A DNA stretch of 64,000 bases from assembly GCA_029262235.1 (NCBI GenBank), contig JAJCZU010000004.1, positions 682,001 through 746,000 of the forward strand, read 5' to 3'. The notes beneath the pieces are model-generated. The model did not search any database. It was given only the letters and a program-made list of their open reading frames with translations, and was not told the origin of the DNA. The stretch comes from Candidatus Eiseniibacteriota bacterium. GTDB lineage: Bacteria > Orphanbacterota > Orphanbacteria > Orphanbacterales > Orphanbacteraceae. The position numbers and the translations under genes are program-made. Shown here piece after piece: positions 8,475 to 15,704 of this stretch. The first letter of the stretch is position 1. Every line of letters starts with the position of its first letter.

Positions 8475-9314
8475 CTATTTCACCCGGAGGTTCGCTGGGA
8501 TTTCGTTCGCGAGCTCGGGCGTCCAGGACGCCAGGTCGAGCTCGAGGAAGTTCAGCTTGTCCTTCGCCGGATCGATCGTGACGCGAACCGGTTCGACCGC
8601 GGTCCAGCGGTCGCCTTCGAGTCCGATCCGGATCTCCTGCGCGCGCGGTTCGATAAACTGATGAAACACTTTCACGAGTCCGCCACGATCGAGAGAACCG
8701 CGTGTCGCCGCGTCGATCGGAACGCGCGTGATTCGATCTTCGTCCAGCAGCACGATCGACTGCGGCGCGGGCGAACCGGGAAGCGAGCGGAGCAGCACGA
8801 CAAGCGCCGTGGTCTGGCGCGACGCGAAGTCCTCGTCGAGCCACTGCAGCCGTTCCGCCTGGCGCGCGAGCACCGAGTCCATGCGCGCGAGTTCGTCCTC
8901 GAGCGCCGCGATCTCCCGCGCGCTCTCGAGGATCGCGCGTTTCTCGAGATCGGCGTCGCCGGCTGCGACCAGTGCGCGATCGGCTTCGAGTTCCGCCAGC
9001 ATCTCCTGCAGTTTCAAGTAGCGCGGGTCGAGTTCCTTCGCGATCCCCGCGTCTTCCATGCGATAGATCTGGCGCAGAAGGTCGAGCTGCGCCCGCACGA
9101 AGTCCTTGTTCGCGCGCAGAAACGGCAGCGTCACTTTCTTTTCCTTCGGCGGTTTGACTTTCTCGATCTCGAGCGCGGTTGTTTGCGCGTCGTCATCACC
9201 GGCGAATGCCGAGGAGAACGTGGTCACGAGAATCCCGAGCAGGAACGCGATGAAGAGGAGGCCCGAAAGAATGTCCTGGCCCGTCAGGCGCTTTCCGTTG
9301 TGGGGGGATCGCAT
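8475..9314 (-). CDS. Membrane-anchored coiled-coil periplasmic protein
   Basis: The ATG at 9314 is preferred over the track start because GGGG lies just upstream and the longer frame overlaps the previous gene. The 279-aa protein has a basic N-terminus (MRSPHNGKRLTGQD), one hydrophobic segment (ILSGLLFIAFLLGILVTTF, possibly a signal anchor), then a long Glu/Ala/Leu-rich coiled coil at about 60-155 (YLKLQEMLAELEADRALV, IAALEDELARMDSVLARQ). The C-terminal third is a globular domain ending LDLASWTPELANEIPANLRVK, probably beta-rich. No known family recognised. Placed between a secreted protein and the giant TPR gene, it is likely a periplasmic spacer of the same complex. Confidence 0.8.
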   Translation of the reverse strand: MRSPHNGKRLTGQDILSGLLFIAFLLGILVTTFSSAFAGDDDAQTTALEIEKVKPPKEKKVTLPFLRANKDFVRAQLDLLRQIYRMEDAGIAKELDPRYLKLQEMLAELEADRALVAAGDADLEKRAILESAREIAALEDELARMDSVLARQAERLQWLDEDFASRQTTALVVLLRSLPGSPAPQSIVLLDEDRITRVPIDAATRGSLDRGGLVKVFHQFIEPRAQEIRIGLEGDRWTAVEPVRVTIDPAKDKLNFLELDLASWTPELANEIPANLRVK

Positions 9315-9316
9315 CG

Positions 9317-9925
9317 CTAGCCCCTCCATTTCTTGACGATGTTCCCCGAGGCCGCGTCGACGAGCACGAAGAGCGAAGGCGAGCTCTCCGACGAATAGAC
9401 AAGAGCCCATGTGGCCTTGTTCGGCTCGTCGTGATGCAGCACGCCGCGAACGAGCATCATCGACTCGAGCGCGCCGTCATGTTTTGCGCGGAAGTCGAGT
9501 CCTGCATCCTTCTCCGCTTTCAGGAACGCCTGCTCGCTGTCGATCCACGTTTCGGGAAGCGCCGGGGCGTCGAAGATGAAGCCGAGGTCGGTGGCCACTT
9601 CGATCTTGCCGTTCTCGATCGAGTACACGCGGTACTTGTCACGCGAAGGGGAGAGGTAGAGATACCCCCAGCGCGGTGCGTTGCCGCCCGCGTCGACCGG
9701 TTCGTCGTTCTCGACGTAAATGAGGCGCGCGTCCTCGGCCCACGCGAGCGCCGCGGCCTGCGCGAGTTCGATGCCGCCGCGCGCGCTGAACGGCGCGCCC
9801 CCCGCGTGCGCGCCTTCGGGCGTCTGCAGCACGAACATGCCGAGCCCCGCCATCGCCCAGAGGCCGTAGCGCGCACGGCGCCTGCCGCGCCGAAACCGTC
9901 TCATCGTCATTTGCATTCCCGTCAT
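9317..9925 (-). CDS. Secreted protein with a PepSY-like C-terminal stretch
   Basis: The track ORF is over-extended into the preceding gene. The ATG at 9925 follows TAGGAGCGGAC, a good ribosome site overlapping the upstream stop, giving 202 aa. Basic N-terminus and signal peptide (GLWAMAGLGMFVLQTPEGAHA), then a mature domain with LAQAAALAWAEDARLIYVENDEPVD. The end, TWALVYSSES..LFVLVDAASGNIVKKW, resembles the last strands of a PepSY domain (W.V.......VDA.TG.V). The PepSY similarity is by eye and weak. Probably a periplasmic partner in the train. Confidence 0.75.
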   Translation of the reverse strand: MTGMQMTMRRFRRGRRRARYGLWAMAGLGMFVLQTPEGAHAGGAPFSARGGIELAQAAALAWAEDARLIYVENDEPVDAGGNAPRWGYLYLSPSRDKYRVYSIENGKIEVATDLGFIFDAPALPETWIDSEQAFLKAEKDAGLDFRAKHDGALESMMLVRGVLHHDEPNKATWALVYSSESSPSLFVLVDAASGNIVKKWRG

Positions 9926-9933
9926 GTCCGCTC

Positions 9934-10755
9934 CTAGAAGATCAGGGCCGTGCCGACCGTGAATACGTAGTTGTTGTTCGTGCGCCGGGCCGTGTCGAAG
10001 CCCGAGTCGAATCGGTAGTTCCTGAGGTCCCATCGAAACGCCGTGTGCTTGCTCAGGAAAAACATCGTGCCCGCGCCGTAGTTCGTGCTCGGTTCGGTGC
10101 GTCCGCGGAAGATGCTCGAGCCGATCCCGGCGCTCACGAACGGAACGAGACGACGGCCCGGCAGCAGTTTCAGATTCAGATTCATTTCGTAGAAGAGCAT
10201 GTGGAACTCTTCCGCTTCGAGCGTCAGATCGAACAGGCTTTCCACGATTTCCGCGGGCCTGTTGATGTGCGTCCACGCGACCCCGCCTTCGACTTCGAGA
10301 AAGTCGAACAGGTAATAGCCGAGCCGGCCCCCGGCCATGACCGAGTTCGACTTGCGGTCGAACGAGTAGCCGCCGGCGTAACCTGTGAGAACGTAGGATC
10401 CGATGCGCGAGAAGAGGCGGGGGTTCGGTCGGAACTCGAGGTCGGAGAGATCGTCGAATTCGTAGCAGAGCGACGTGTGGATCCAGCCGGTCTCCGTGCC
10501 CGAGAGCCGGATGTTATTCCAGTCGCCCTTCTTCGCGATCACTTCGAACGTCGGCCCCTTCTTCAGGATCGCGACGATCGCGAACTGGTTGCCGGGACCG
10601 CTTCGTATGACGTTGTTGTCGTCGTACGCGAGCATGACTTTGCGGACCCCCACGGGCGCGTCGCCCTCGTCCGCGCCGAGGGCCAGCGCGGGCGTCAGAA
10701 GTCCGATCAGGACGAGTGCGAGCACAAGAACTCGTCCGGGAATCATTCGTTTCAT
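9934..10755 (-). CDS. SH3-like domain plus outer-membrane beta-barrel protein
   Basis: A 273-aa secreted protein. Signal peptide MKRMIPGRVLVLALVLIGLLTPALALG; a bacterial SH3 domain at about 35-100 (DDNNVIRSGPGNQFAIVAILKKG, GDWNNIRLSGTETGWIHTSLC); then an 8-strand barrel ending in an aromatic-terminated strand (NNYVFTVGTALIF). Barrel strands include GGRLGYYLFDFLEVEGGVAW and LVPFVSAGIGSSIF. This matches the outer-membrane barrels that accompany AgmX/TPR/TolQR loci in Myxococcota and others (GltA/B/H, NfsA/B/H type). The SH3 part may contact peptidoglycan or the TPR scaffold. Confidence 0.85.
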   Translation of the reverse strand: MKRMIPGRVLVLALVLIGLLTPALALGADEGDAPVGVRKVMLAYDDNNVIRSGPGNQFAIVAILKKGPTFEVIAKKGDWNNIRLSGTETGWIHTSLCYEFDDLSDLEFRPNPRLFSRIGSYVLTGYAGGYSFDRKSNSVMAGGRLGYYLFDFLEVEGGVAWTHINRPAEIVESLFDLTLEAEEFHMLFYEMNLNLKLLPGRRLVPFVSAGIGSSIFRGRTEPSTNYGAGTMFFLSKHTAFRWDLRNYRFDSGFDTARRTNNNYVFTVGTALIF

Positions 10756-10772
10756 CGGTACCGTCCCTGTCT

Positions 10773-11468
10773 TTAGAGCAGCCTGTATGACAGCGAAGCT
10801 CTGGCGATCCAGTTTTGAAAGCGGCTTCTCTCGCTCACGATTTCGTCACCATCACGGTGATCGGTATCGAGCGAGAAGAAGACCGACTCGACTTCTCCAC
10901 GAAATGAAAACCTGCCGCCGATCCCCTGGTTCAGCGAAAGGCCCGCGCCCCCGACCCATTCGTCGATGGGGGCGAAATCGACCCGCACGGTTTCGGCCGT
11001 TCCTTCGATCGCGTATTCCACGAACGATGGTTCGTAGCGCATGCCGAGATGGCCCGTGCTCGCGATGAGACCGAGCGACGTGCCCGCGCGGCGAAAGAGC
11101 GTCACGCCCGCGGTCATCTGCACCGACTGCAGCACGACGTCAGACGATTCGTTCGCGCCGAGAGCGCCGGCACCGGGAACGCCGGCGTCCTGCGTCGTGC
11201 CCGTTCGCCAGAAGCGCGTCCCGGCATGAAACCGTCCGAAGCGCGCGCTGGCTTCCGCCCCCCAGACCGGGTGCGGGCCGCGCGCCCAGGCGAAGTCGCC
11301 GAGCGCCTCGTCGAACAGAATCGCGCCCGCGAGGGGCGCTACCGTGAACCGCGCCTCTTCGGCCCGGGCATGCGTTGCCATGGCCGGCGCCCCGAAGGCG
11401 CAGAGCAGCGCGAATCCGTATCGCGCGGCGCGCAACACGGACGAATGCCTGAAGCAGGCACGTTGCAT
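10773..11468 (-). CDS. Outer-membrane beta-barrel protein
   Basis: ATG at 11468 is chosen over the GTG nine bases upstream because GGAG lies 8 bp before the ATG. 231 aa with signal peptide ending ATHARA. The mature chain alternates polar and hydrophobic residues through about eight strands, e.g. HPVWGAEASARFGRFHAGTRFW, TSLGLIASTGHLGMRYEPSF and GRFSFRGEVESVFFSLD, and ends SRFQNWIARASLSYRLL, with terminal aromatic/hydrophobic residues fit for BAM insertion. No specific family. Likely one of three or four barrels of this locus. Confidence 0.8.
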   Translation of the reverse strand: MQRACFRHSSVLRAARYGFALLCAFGAPAMATHARAEEARFTVAPLAGAILFDEALGDFAWARGPHPVWGAEASARFGRFHAGTRFWRTGTTQDAGVPGAGALGANESSDVVLQSVQMTAGVTLFRRAGTSLGLIASTGHLGMRYEPSFVEYAIEGTAETVRVDFAPIDEWVGGAGLSLNQGIGGRFSFRGEVESVFFSLDTDHRDGDEIVSERSRFQNWIARASLSYRLL

Positions 11469-11473
11469 GTCGT

Positions 11474-12067
11474 TCACTCCTGCAATGAAGCGGGTGTTCG
11501 GAGCTCGATGCCCGACGCCAATACCTTCTCATCGGTCGTGAGGATCGGGATGACGACGATGCTGTCCTGCCCCGATTCCAGTTCGATCTCTTCCACATCG
11601 GCAAAATAGACGAGCAGAAAAGTCGATCCCCCGAGCGAATCGCCCATGGCGGGGATCGAGGCGTCGAACTGGAAATCCATACCGCGAACCAAATGGTCGA
11701 AACCGGTGACGAGCACCGACGTAAATCCTGTCGAAGTCGAATTCTGGAGAATGAGATCGATCTGCTGGGCCGAGGAGAGGGAGGGGTTTTCGGCGTCGAT
11801 CTCGAGATCGCCCGGGGCGATCGAAGCGCTGTGGCGAATATCCGCAACCACGGACCCTGTCAGGATCTCGCGGAACGTAATGCGCCCCTTCATGGAAACG
11901 GAGACCGCCCCTTCATTCACCACGCCCGAACCGACGTTCGATTCGGCGATCTCCATCATCGTCCAGCTCTCCTCGATCGGAGGAGTGCCGAGACAGCCTG
12001 ACAGGGTAAAGAGGGAGGCGGCCAGGAGCGTCATGCCCCCGGCCGCCCGGTCTCGCGTGGTTCTCAT
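11474..12067 (-). CDS. Lipoprotein of unknown function
   Basis: 197 aa. The signal sequence contains MTLLAASLFTLSGC with lipobox LSGC at Cys25. The mature part has beta-strand character (GAVSVSMKGRITFREILTGSVVADI, TGFTSVLVTGFDHLVRGMDFQFD, STFLLVYFADVEEIELESG) and no Cys or metal motif. The start overlaps the stop of the NHL gene (ATGA). A beta-rich lipoprotein followed by a barrel suggests an outer-membrane pair. No family recognised. Confidence 0.8.
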   Translation of the reverse strand: MRTTRDRAAGGMTLLAASLFTLSGCLGTPPIEESWTMMEIAESNVGSGVVNEGAVSVSMKGRITFREILTGSVVADIRHSASIAPGDLEIDAENPSLSSAQQIDLILQNSTSTGFTSVLVTGFDHLVRGMDFQFDASIPAMGDSLGGSTFLLVYFADVEEIELESGQDSIVVIPILTTDEKVLASGIELRTPASLQE

Positions 12068-13698
12068 TTCACCAGCACCATTTTCGATGTCTGTTTGACG
12101 CCGTTCACGTCGAGTTCGCTGAGATAGATGCCGGACGCCACCGCGTGGCCGGTGCGATTCGTGCCGTCCCAGGTCACCGAGTGATAGCCCGGTTCGAAGT
12201 CGCCCGTGTGCAGCGTGCGAACGAGCCGCCCGCCGGCATCGTAGACACCCAGCGATCCCGCGTTGTGTCCTTCGGGGATCCGGAAGCGGATCGTGGTCAC
12301 GGGATTGAACGGGTTCGGCTCGTTGCCGAGCAGCCCGAACTGCGGGACGATGTCGGGCTCGTCGCCGGTCCCGAGCTTCATCTCCGCGTAGGCGTCGTTG
12401 CCGCCGTCATAGGTCGAACGCGCCGTAAGACGCAGCGTGAGTTCGCCGTCGGCCTTTCGCGAAAAGTCGTCGCGTACGAATGCGCCGGACTGATCGCCCG
12501 CGTCCACGCCTTCCCACGTTTCCGACGCGATCATCGCGCCGCGCCCGTCGACGAGCTCGGCCGTGACGTCCGCGCGGTCCGTCAGCGTGTAGCGGAACGA
12601 AACGTTTTCGCCGTTCGCCACGTCGAGGTTCTCGATATCGACACCGAAGTGGGCGAGACGAAGTCCGCTCTCAGACGTCCAGTCCTCAACCACCACACCG
12701 CTTCCCTGCCCGGAACGGACTTTCGCCCCACTTCGATGATCGATCACATTGATGAACGGAACGTGGAAGTCGCGCGGTCCCGCGATTCCGTCGCTCCAGG
12801 TCGCTACTTTGTTCATGCCCGGGCTGTACTTCTTGACGCTGCCCGCCTGCGGGTCGGCGGCGTAGATATTGCCGTGCTGATCCGCGTCGAGCGACGTGAT
12901 GATGCCGGATTCGCTTGCGGTCGAAGAGACCCAGCTGAGGTCGGCGCCGTTGTCGAAGAGTTCGACGATGCGGCGGTTGTGCGCGTCGGCCACAAAGATC
13001 TGCGGCGTGTTCGTGCCGCCGGATTTGCCGACCGTGACCGCCATCGGGCCCGCAAAGCGGCCCACGCCGTTCCCGAGCCCCCCGATCGCGGCCGTGCGCG
13101 TGGCGCCGGACGCGCCGAGCCCATAGCGCACGACTTCGTTCCGCCCGCTGTCGACGACATAAAGAACGTCATCGGTCGAGACTTCCGGCGTGCCGGCGTC
13201 CGACCAGGCGACGTCGTACGGTTTCGCGAGATCTTCGATTACGTAGGCCGGCGTCAGCATCAGCTTGTCGAACTCGTTCTTCGTTTCGAACACCACAACG
13301 CGCCGGTTGCCCGTATCGGCTACATAAAGATGCCCGTCCGCGTCGACCGCGAGGCCGTGCGGTTCGCTCAGCGCGCCGATGCCCGATGATTTGCCGTCCC
13401 ATGCCGCGAAGCTTTTTCCCAGTTCGCCGTAGAGCAGCCGGTTCCATTCCGGATCCGACACGACAACGAAGTAGCGCGACTCGACGTACGGAAACCGCTC
13501 GTAGATGTCGGTCTGGCCGAGCACGACGGTCGCGTACGGAGTCCCGAACAGCTCGCGATCGAGCAGGTCGCGCGTGACCGTTTCGTTGATGACGTCGATC
13601 CCGTGCTCTTCGAGCAGCGGCGACGGCACGAACGTGTCGGCCGCGGCGACCGCTGCCAGCAGCGGAATCACCATTCCCAGTTGGATTGCTTTTCTCAT
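12064..13698 (-). CDS. NHL-repeat secreted protein with FlgD-like C-terminal domain
   Basis: 544 aa from the ATG at 13698, which has GGGG 5 bp upstream; the track's first codon is a GTG just before it. Signal peptide IQLGMVIPLLAAVAAADT. NHL beta-propeller repeats include LSEPHGLAVDADGHLYVADTG (NRRVVVF), IFVADAHNRRIVELFDNG and LDADQHGNIYAADPQAG, so a six-bladed propeller is likely. The last ~80 residues are a FlgD/T9SS-like domain: NEPNPFNPVTTIRF, VYDAGGRLVRTLHTG, VTWDGTNRTGHAVASG and KMVLVK. Such tails direct or anchor proteins at the surface in FCB-group bacteria, which would place it outside the cell. Ligand unknown. Confidence 0.9.
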   Translation of the reverse strand: MRKAIQLGMVIPLLAAVAAADTFVPSPLLEEHGIDVINETVTRDLLDRELFGTPYATVVLGQTDIYERFPYVESRYFVVVSDPEWNRLLYGELGKSFAAWDGKSSGIGALSEPHGLAVDADGHLYVADTGNRRVVVFETKNEFDKLMLTPAYVIEDLAKPYDVAWSDAGTPEVSTDDVLYVVDSGRNEVVRYGLGASGATRTAAIGGLGNGVGRFAGPMAVTVGKSGGTNTPQIFVADAHNRRIVELFDNGADLSWVSSTASESGIITSLDADQHGNIYAADPQAGSVKKYSPGMNKVATWSDGIAGPRDFHVPFINVIDHRSGAKVRSGQGSGVVVEDWTSESGLRLAHFGVDIENLDVANGENVSFRYTLTDRADVTAELVDGRGAMIASETWEGVDAGDQSGAFVRDDFSRKADGELTLRLTARSTYDGGNDAYAEMKLGTGDEPDIVPQFGLLGNEPNPFNPVTTIRFRIPEGHNAGSLGVYDAGGRLVRTLHTGDFEPGYHSVTWDGTNRTGHAVASGIYLSELDVNGVKQTSKMVLVK

Positions 13699-13718
13699 CA
13701 CGTCCCCATCCCTTCCCG

Positions 13719-14906
13719 TTAGAAGTTCACCGCCACACCTGATTCGAAGATGTTGGCCGAGAAGTTATTGCTGTTGAAATATCGTTCGTATTTGAAAACG
13801 AGCTTCGGCCGGCGCACCCTTCCCCATTGGAAAAGCGCGTTGCCGAGACTCCAGTCGAGTGTCGTCCCGAAAAGATGGCTCGCAAATTCACCCATGCGAT
13901 AATCCCCCGTGCGATACCCGTCGATCCCTTCCTCCGTCGGATACTCGTCCAGGAAGAAGAACGCGGCGGTCTGATCGTAGAAACGGTAGCGATAGCGAAT
14001 GAGCACGTCGTCGGTCAGATATTGATTCAGGCGTCCGCCGAGCGTGTGCGAGTCGATACCCCAGTCGTCGGTGTAGTACTTGTAGCTGAGGTTCAGGCTC
14101 GAACGATTGCTGAAGTACTGGTTCAGTTTGAAAAACACGTCGCGCCGTTCGCGCCGGTCCGGATGGAGCTCGGCGGCGGGCCCGCCCCCCGCGTATACGT
14201 TGCGGTACGGGTTGTGCAGAATGCCGCGCGCGATGTTCATCTCGCCGCCGATGCGGAGCACCGTGGACCGCGTGAGCACCTGCGTCACGACCGCGTTCCA
14301 GTACGTGTTCGATTTCGAGTCGGCGAAGTTCTCGGTGTCCTGGTCGGCCAGCGGCTTGATATCGTCCCAGCCGTACGAAGAGCCGACGGCGAGGTTCGTG
14401 TTGTCGCCCCAGAGGCCGTAGTTCAGGCCGCCCGAAACCTGCTGCGCGAAGTAATCCGTTTCGTTCGAAACGTAGTAGCCCGCGCTCGCGAAGCGATAGT
14501 CGAGATCGGCCCGGATCTGGTCGCGAAGTTTCGTATAGTCTTCGAACGCGTCGTTCACGTCCGCGATCGGACGGCTCGCGCTCGTAATCGCGTCGGCCGC
14601 CTCGTCCGAACCCGGTACAGCCGCGACGCCCGGAACAATCACGATCTCGCGATTCCATTCCACCTGTACGTCCGCGCCGTTTTCGAGTTCGAGCAGATAG
14701 TCCGTATAGTGCGAATGCACGTGGATGTTGTCCGAGTCGGCGAAGTAGTGATACGTGTACGACGCGCTCTGGTCGAGCACCTGCGCCTCCGCGTTCACGG
14801 GGATGCCGCCTGCGCAGAGCGCGCTTCCCGTCGCCATGGCGACGATCGCAAGCGCTCGCGTGGCGCCCGGTGCATGCGTCGTTCGGTTGTGCGTCGCTAT
14901 TTGCAC
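13719..14906 (-). CDS. DUF3570 outer-membrane protein
   Basis: A 395-aa protein (GTG start). GGAGG lies 6 bp before the GTG at 14906 but only 0 bp before the ATG two codons upstream, so the GTG is favoured; either overlaps the DUF4266 gene by 10-16 bp. Signal peptide RALAIVAMATGSALCAGG. The rest is a large barrel with short tyrosine-rich strands (SYTYHYFADSDNIHVHSHYTDY, SLNLSYKYYTDDWGIDSHT, DDVLIRYRYRFYDQTAAFF) and an end FESGVAVNF. The DSH(T/Y)L..RL.QYL pattern and its DUF4266 and thioredoxin neighbours identify DUF3570. Function unknown; the family nearly always travels with DUF4266. Confidence 0.9.
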   Translation of the reverse strand: MQIATHNRTTHAPGATRALAIVAMATGSALCAGGIPVNAEAQVLDQSASYTYHYFADSDNIHVHSHYTDYLLELENGADVQVEWNREIVIVPGVAAVPGSDEAADAITSASRPIADVNDAFEDYTKLRDQIRADLDYRFASAGYYVSNETDYFAQQVSGGLNYGLWGDNTNLAVGSSYGWDDIKPLADQDTENFADSKSNTYWNAVVTQVLTRSTVLRIGGEMNIARGILHNPYRNVYAGGGPAAELHPDRRERRDVFFKLNQYFSNRSSLNLSYKYYTDDWGIDSHTLGGRLNQYLTDDVLIRYRYRFYDQTAAFFFLDEYPTEEGIDGYRTGDYRMGEFASHLFGTTLDWSLGNALFQWGRVRRPKLVFKYERYFNSNNFSANIFESGVAVNF

Positions 14907-15124
14907 GCGCATCCTCCGCCCGCTCCGCCGGTCCCTCCGGTGGAGCCCTCCCGCGCTTCGACCCAGCTCGTATTGCGCTTGGCCTCGCGCGAATCTTCGT
15001 CGAACGTCATGATCGGATCGGCAAGCCAGCCTCTTTCGTAAGGCTTCACCCGGGCGCAGCCCAGCGTTGTCGCGGCAAGGCATGCGACAACGAAGAACAG
15101 ACGTATCCGGGTGAAGCGATTCAT
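14897..15124 (-). CDS. DUF4266 small lipoprotein with Cys-rich C-terminal tail
   Basis: 75 aa: signal sequence with lipobox TLGC, the DUF4266 core ARVKPYERGWLADPIMTFD, a short Ser/Gly/Glu linker and the tail GGAGGGCACK. The fixed Pro-Tyr-Glu-Arg-Gly-x-Leu-Ala-Asp-Pro-Ile-Met core and the terminal Cys-Ala-Cys make the family assignment secure. The two tail cysteines and the co-encoded TlpA-like thioredoxin suggest redox or metal chemistry in the periplasm, but no activity is established that I know of. Its end overlaps the DUF3570 start, implying tight co-translation. Confidence 0.93.
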   Translation of the reverse strand: MNRFTRIRLFFVVACLAATTLGCARVKPYERGWLADPIMTFDEDSREAKRNTSWVEAREGSTGGTGGAGGGCACK

Positions 15125-15126
15125 GA

Positions 15127-15693
15127 CTATTCCGTTTCCTTCCGCGTTTCGTTCACGGCGCCGGCCGTAACCGGAATCGCGCTCCTGCGACTCGCTACCA
15201 GATCGTCAATCGTCGTGCGCAGCTTCGCGAGCTCCGCCGTGCTGCCGCTCCGCGCGATGTACGCGACTCTGCCGTTCGCGTCGAGCACGTACGTGCACGG
15301 AAGGGAAGGGAGGTCGAGCACGCCGGCGAGACCGTCCGGGCCGTCGAAGAACGCGGGCAGCGTGAGTTTGTTGTCGCTCAGGAAGCGCTCCGCGTGGCTC
15401 TTCTTCGAGTCGACGGAGACGGCCAGGATCTGCGCGCCCTTGCCCGCCAGGTTCCGCTGCCATTCGTCAAACTCGCTCAGCTCCTTGCGGCACGGCTTGC
15501 ACCAGCTCGCCCAGAAGTTCACCACGACGACATCGCCGCGCAGATCTCCGATCGTGAGCGTCTCGCCGTTCAGGCGTTCGAGTTCGTACTCCGCAAGCAG
15601 CGCGGCATGGTCCGACTGCGACGCGCTTCCGAGCGCGAGCGCCGGCATGACCGCCATCGCGAGCAGCACGATGATTTCGTTTTTCACTCGCAC
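15127..15693 (-). CDS. TlpA/ResA-like periplasmic thioredoxin-fold protein
   Basis: The track start is too far upstream. GTG at 15693 is preceded by GGGAGG at 6 bp and begins a signal peptide (RVKNEIIVLLAMAVMPALALG), giving 188 aa. The fold shows ERLNGETLTIGDLRGDVVVVNFWASWCKPCRKEL with active site WCKPC near residue 62, then AQILAVSVDSKKSHAERFL and LPCTYVLDANGRVAY (cis-Pro region, with an extra Cys before the Thr). TlpA/ResA proteins reduce periplasmic disulfides, for example on apocytochromes. The stop is 2 bp before the DUF4266 start, so its substrate may be the tail cysteines of that protein or the haem motifs of the cytochrome upstream. Confidence 0.9.
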   Translation of the reverse strand: MRVKNEIIVLLAMAVMPALALGSASQSDHAALLAEYELERLNGETLTIGDLRGDVVVVNFWASWCKPCRKELSEFDEWQRNLAGKGAQILAVSVDSKKSHAERFLSDNKLTLPAFFDGPDGLAGVLDLPSLPCTYVLDANGRVAYIARSGSTAELAKLRTTIDDLVASRRSAIPVTAGAVNETRKETE

Positions 15694-15704
15694 GGCCGGC
15701 CTCC

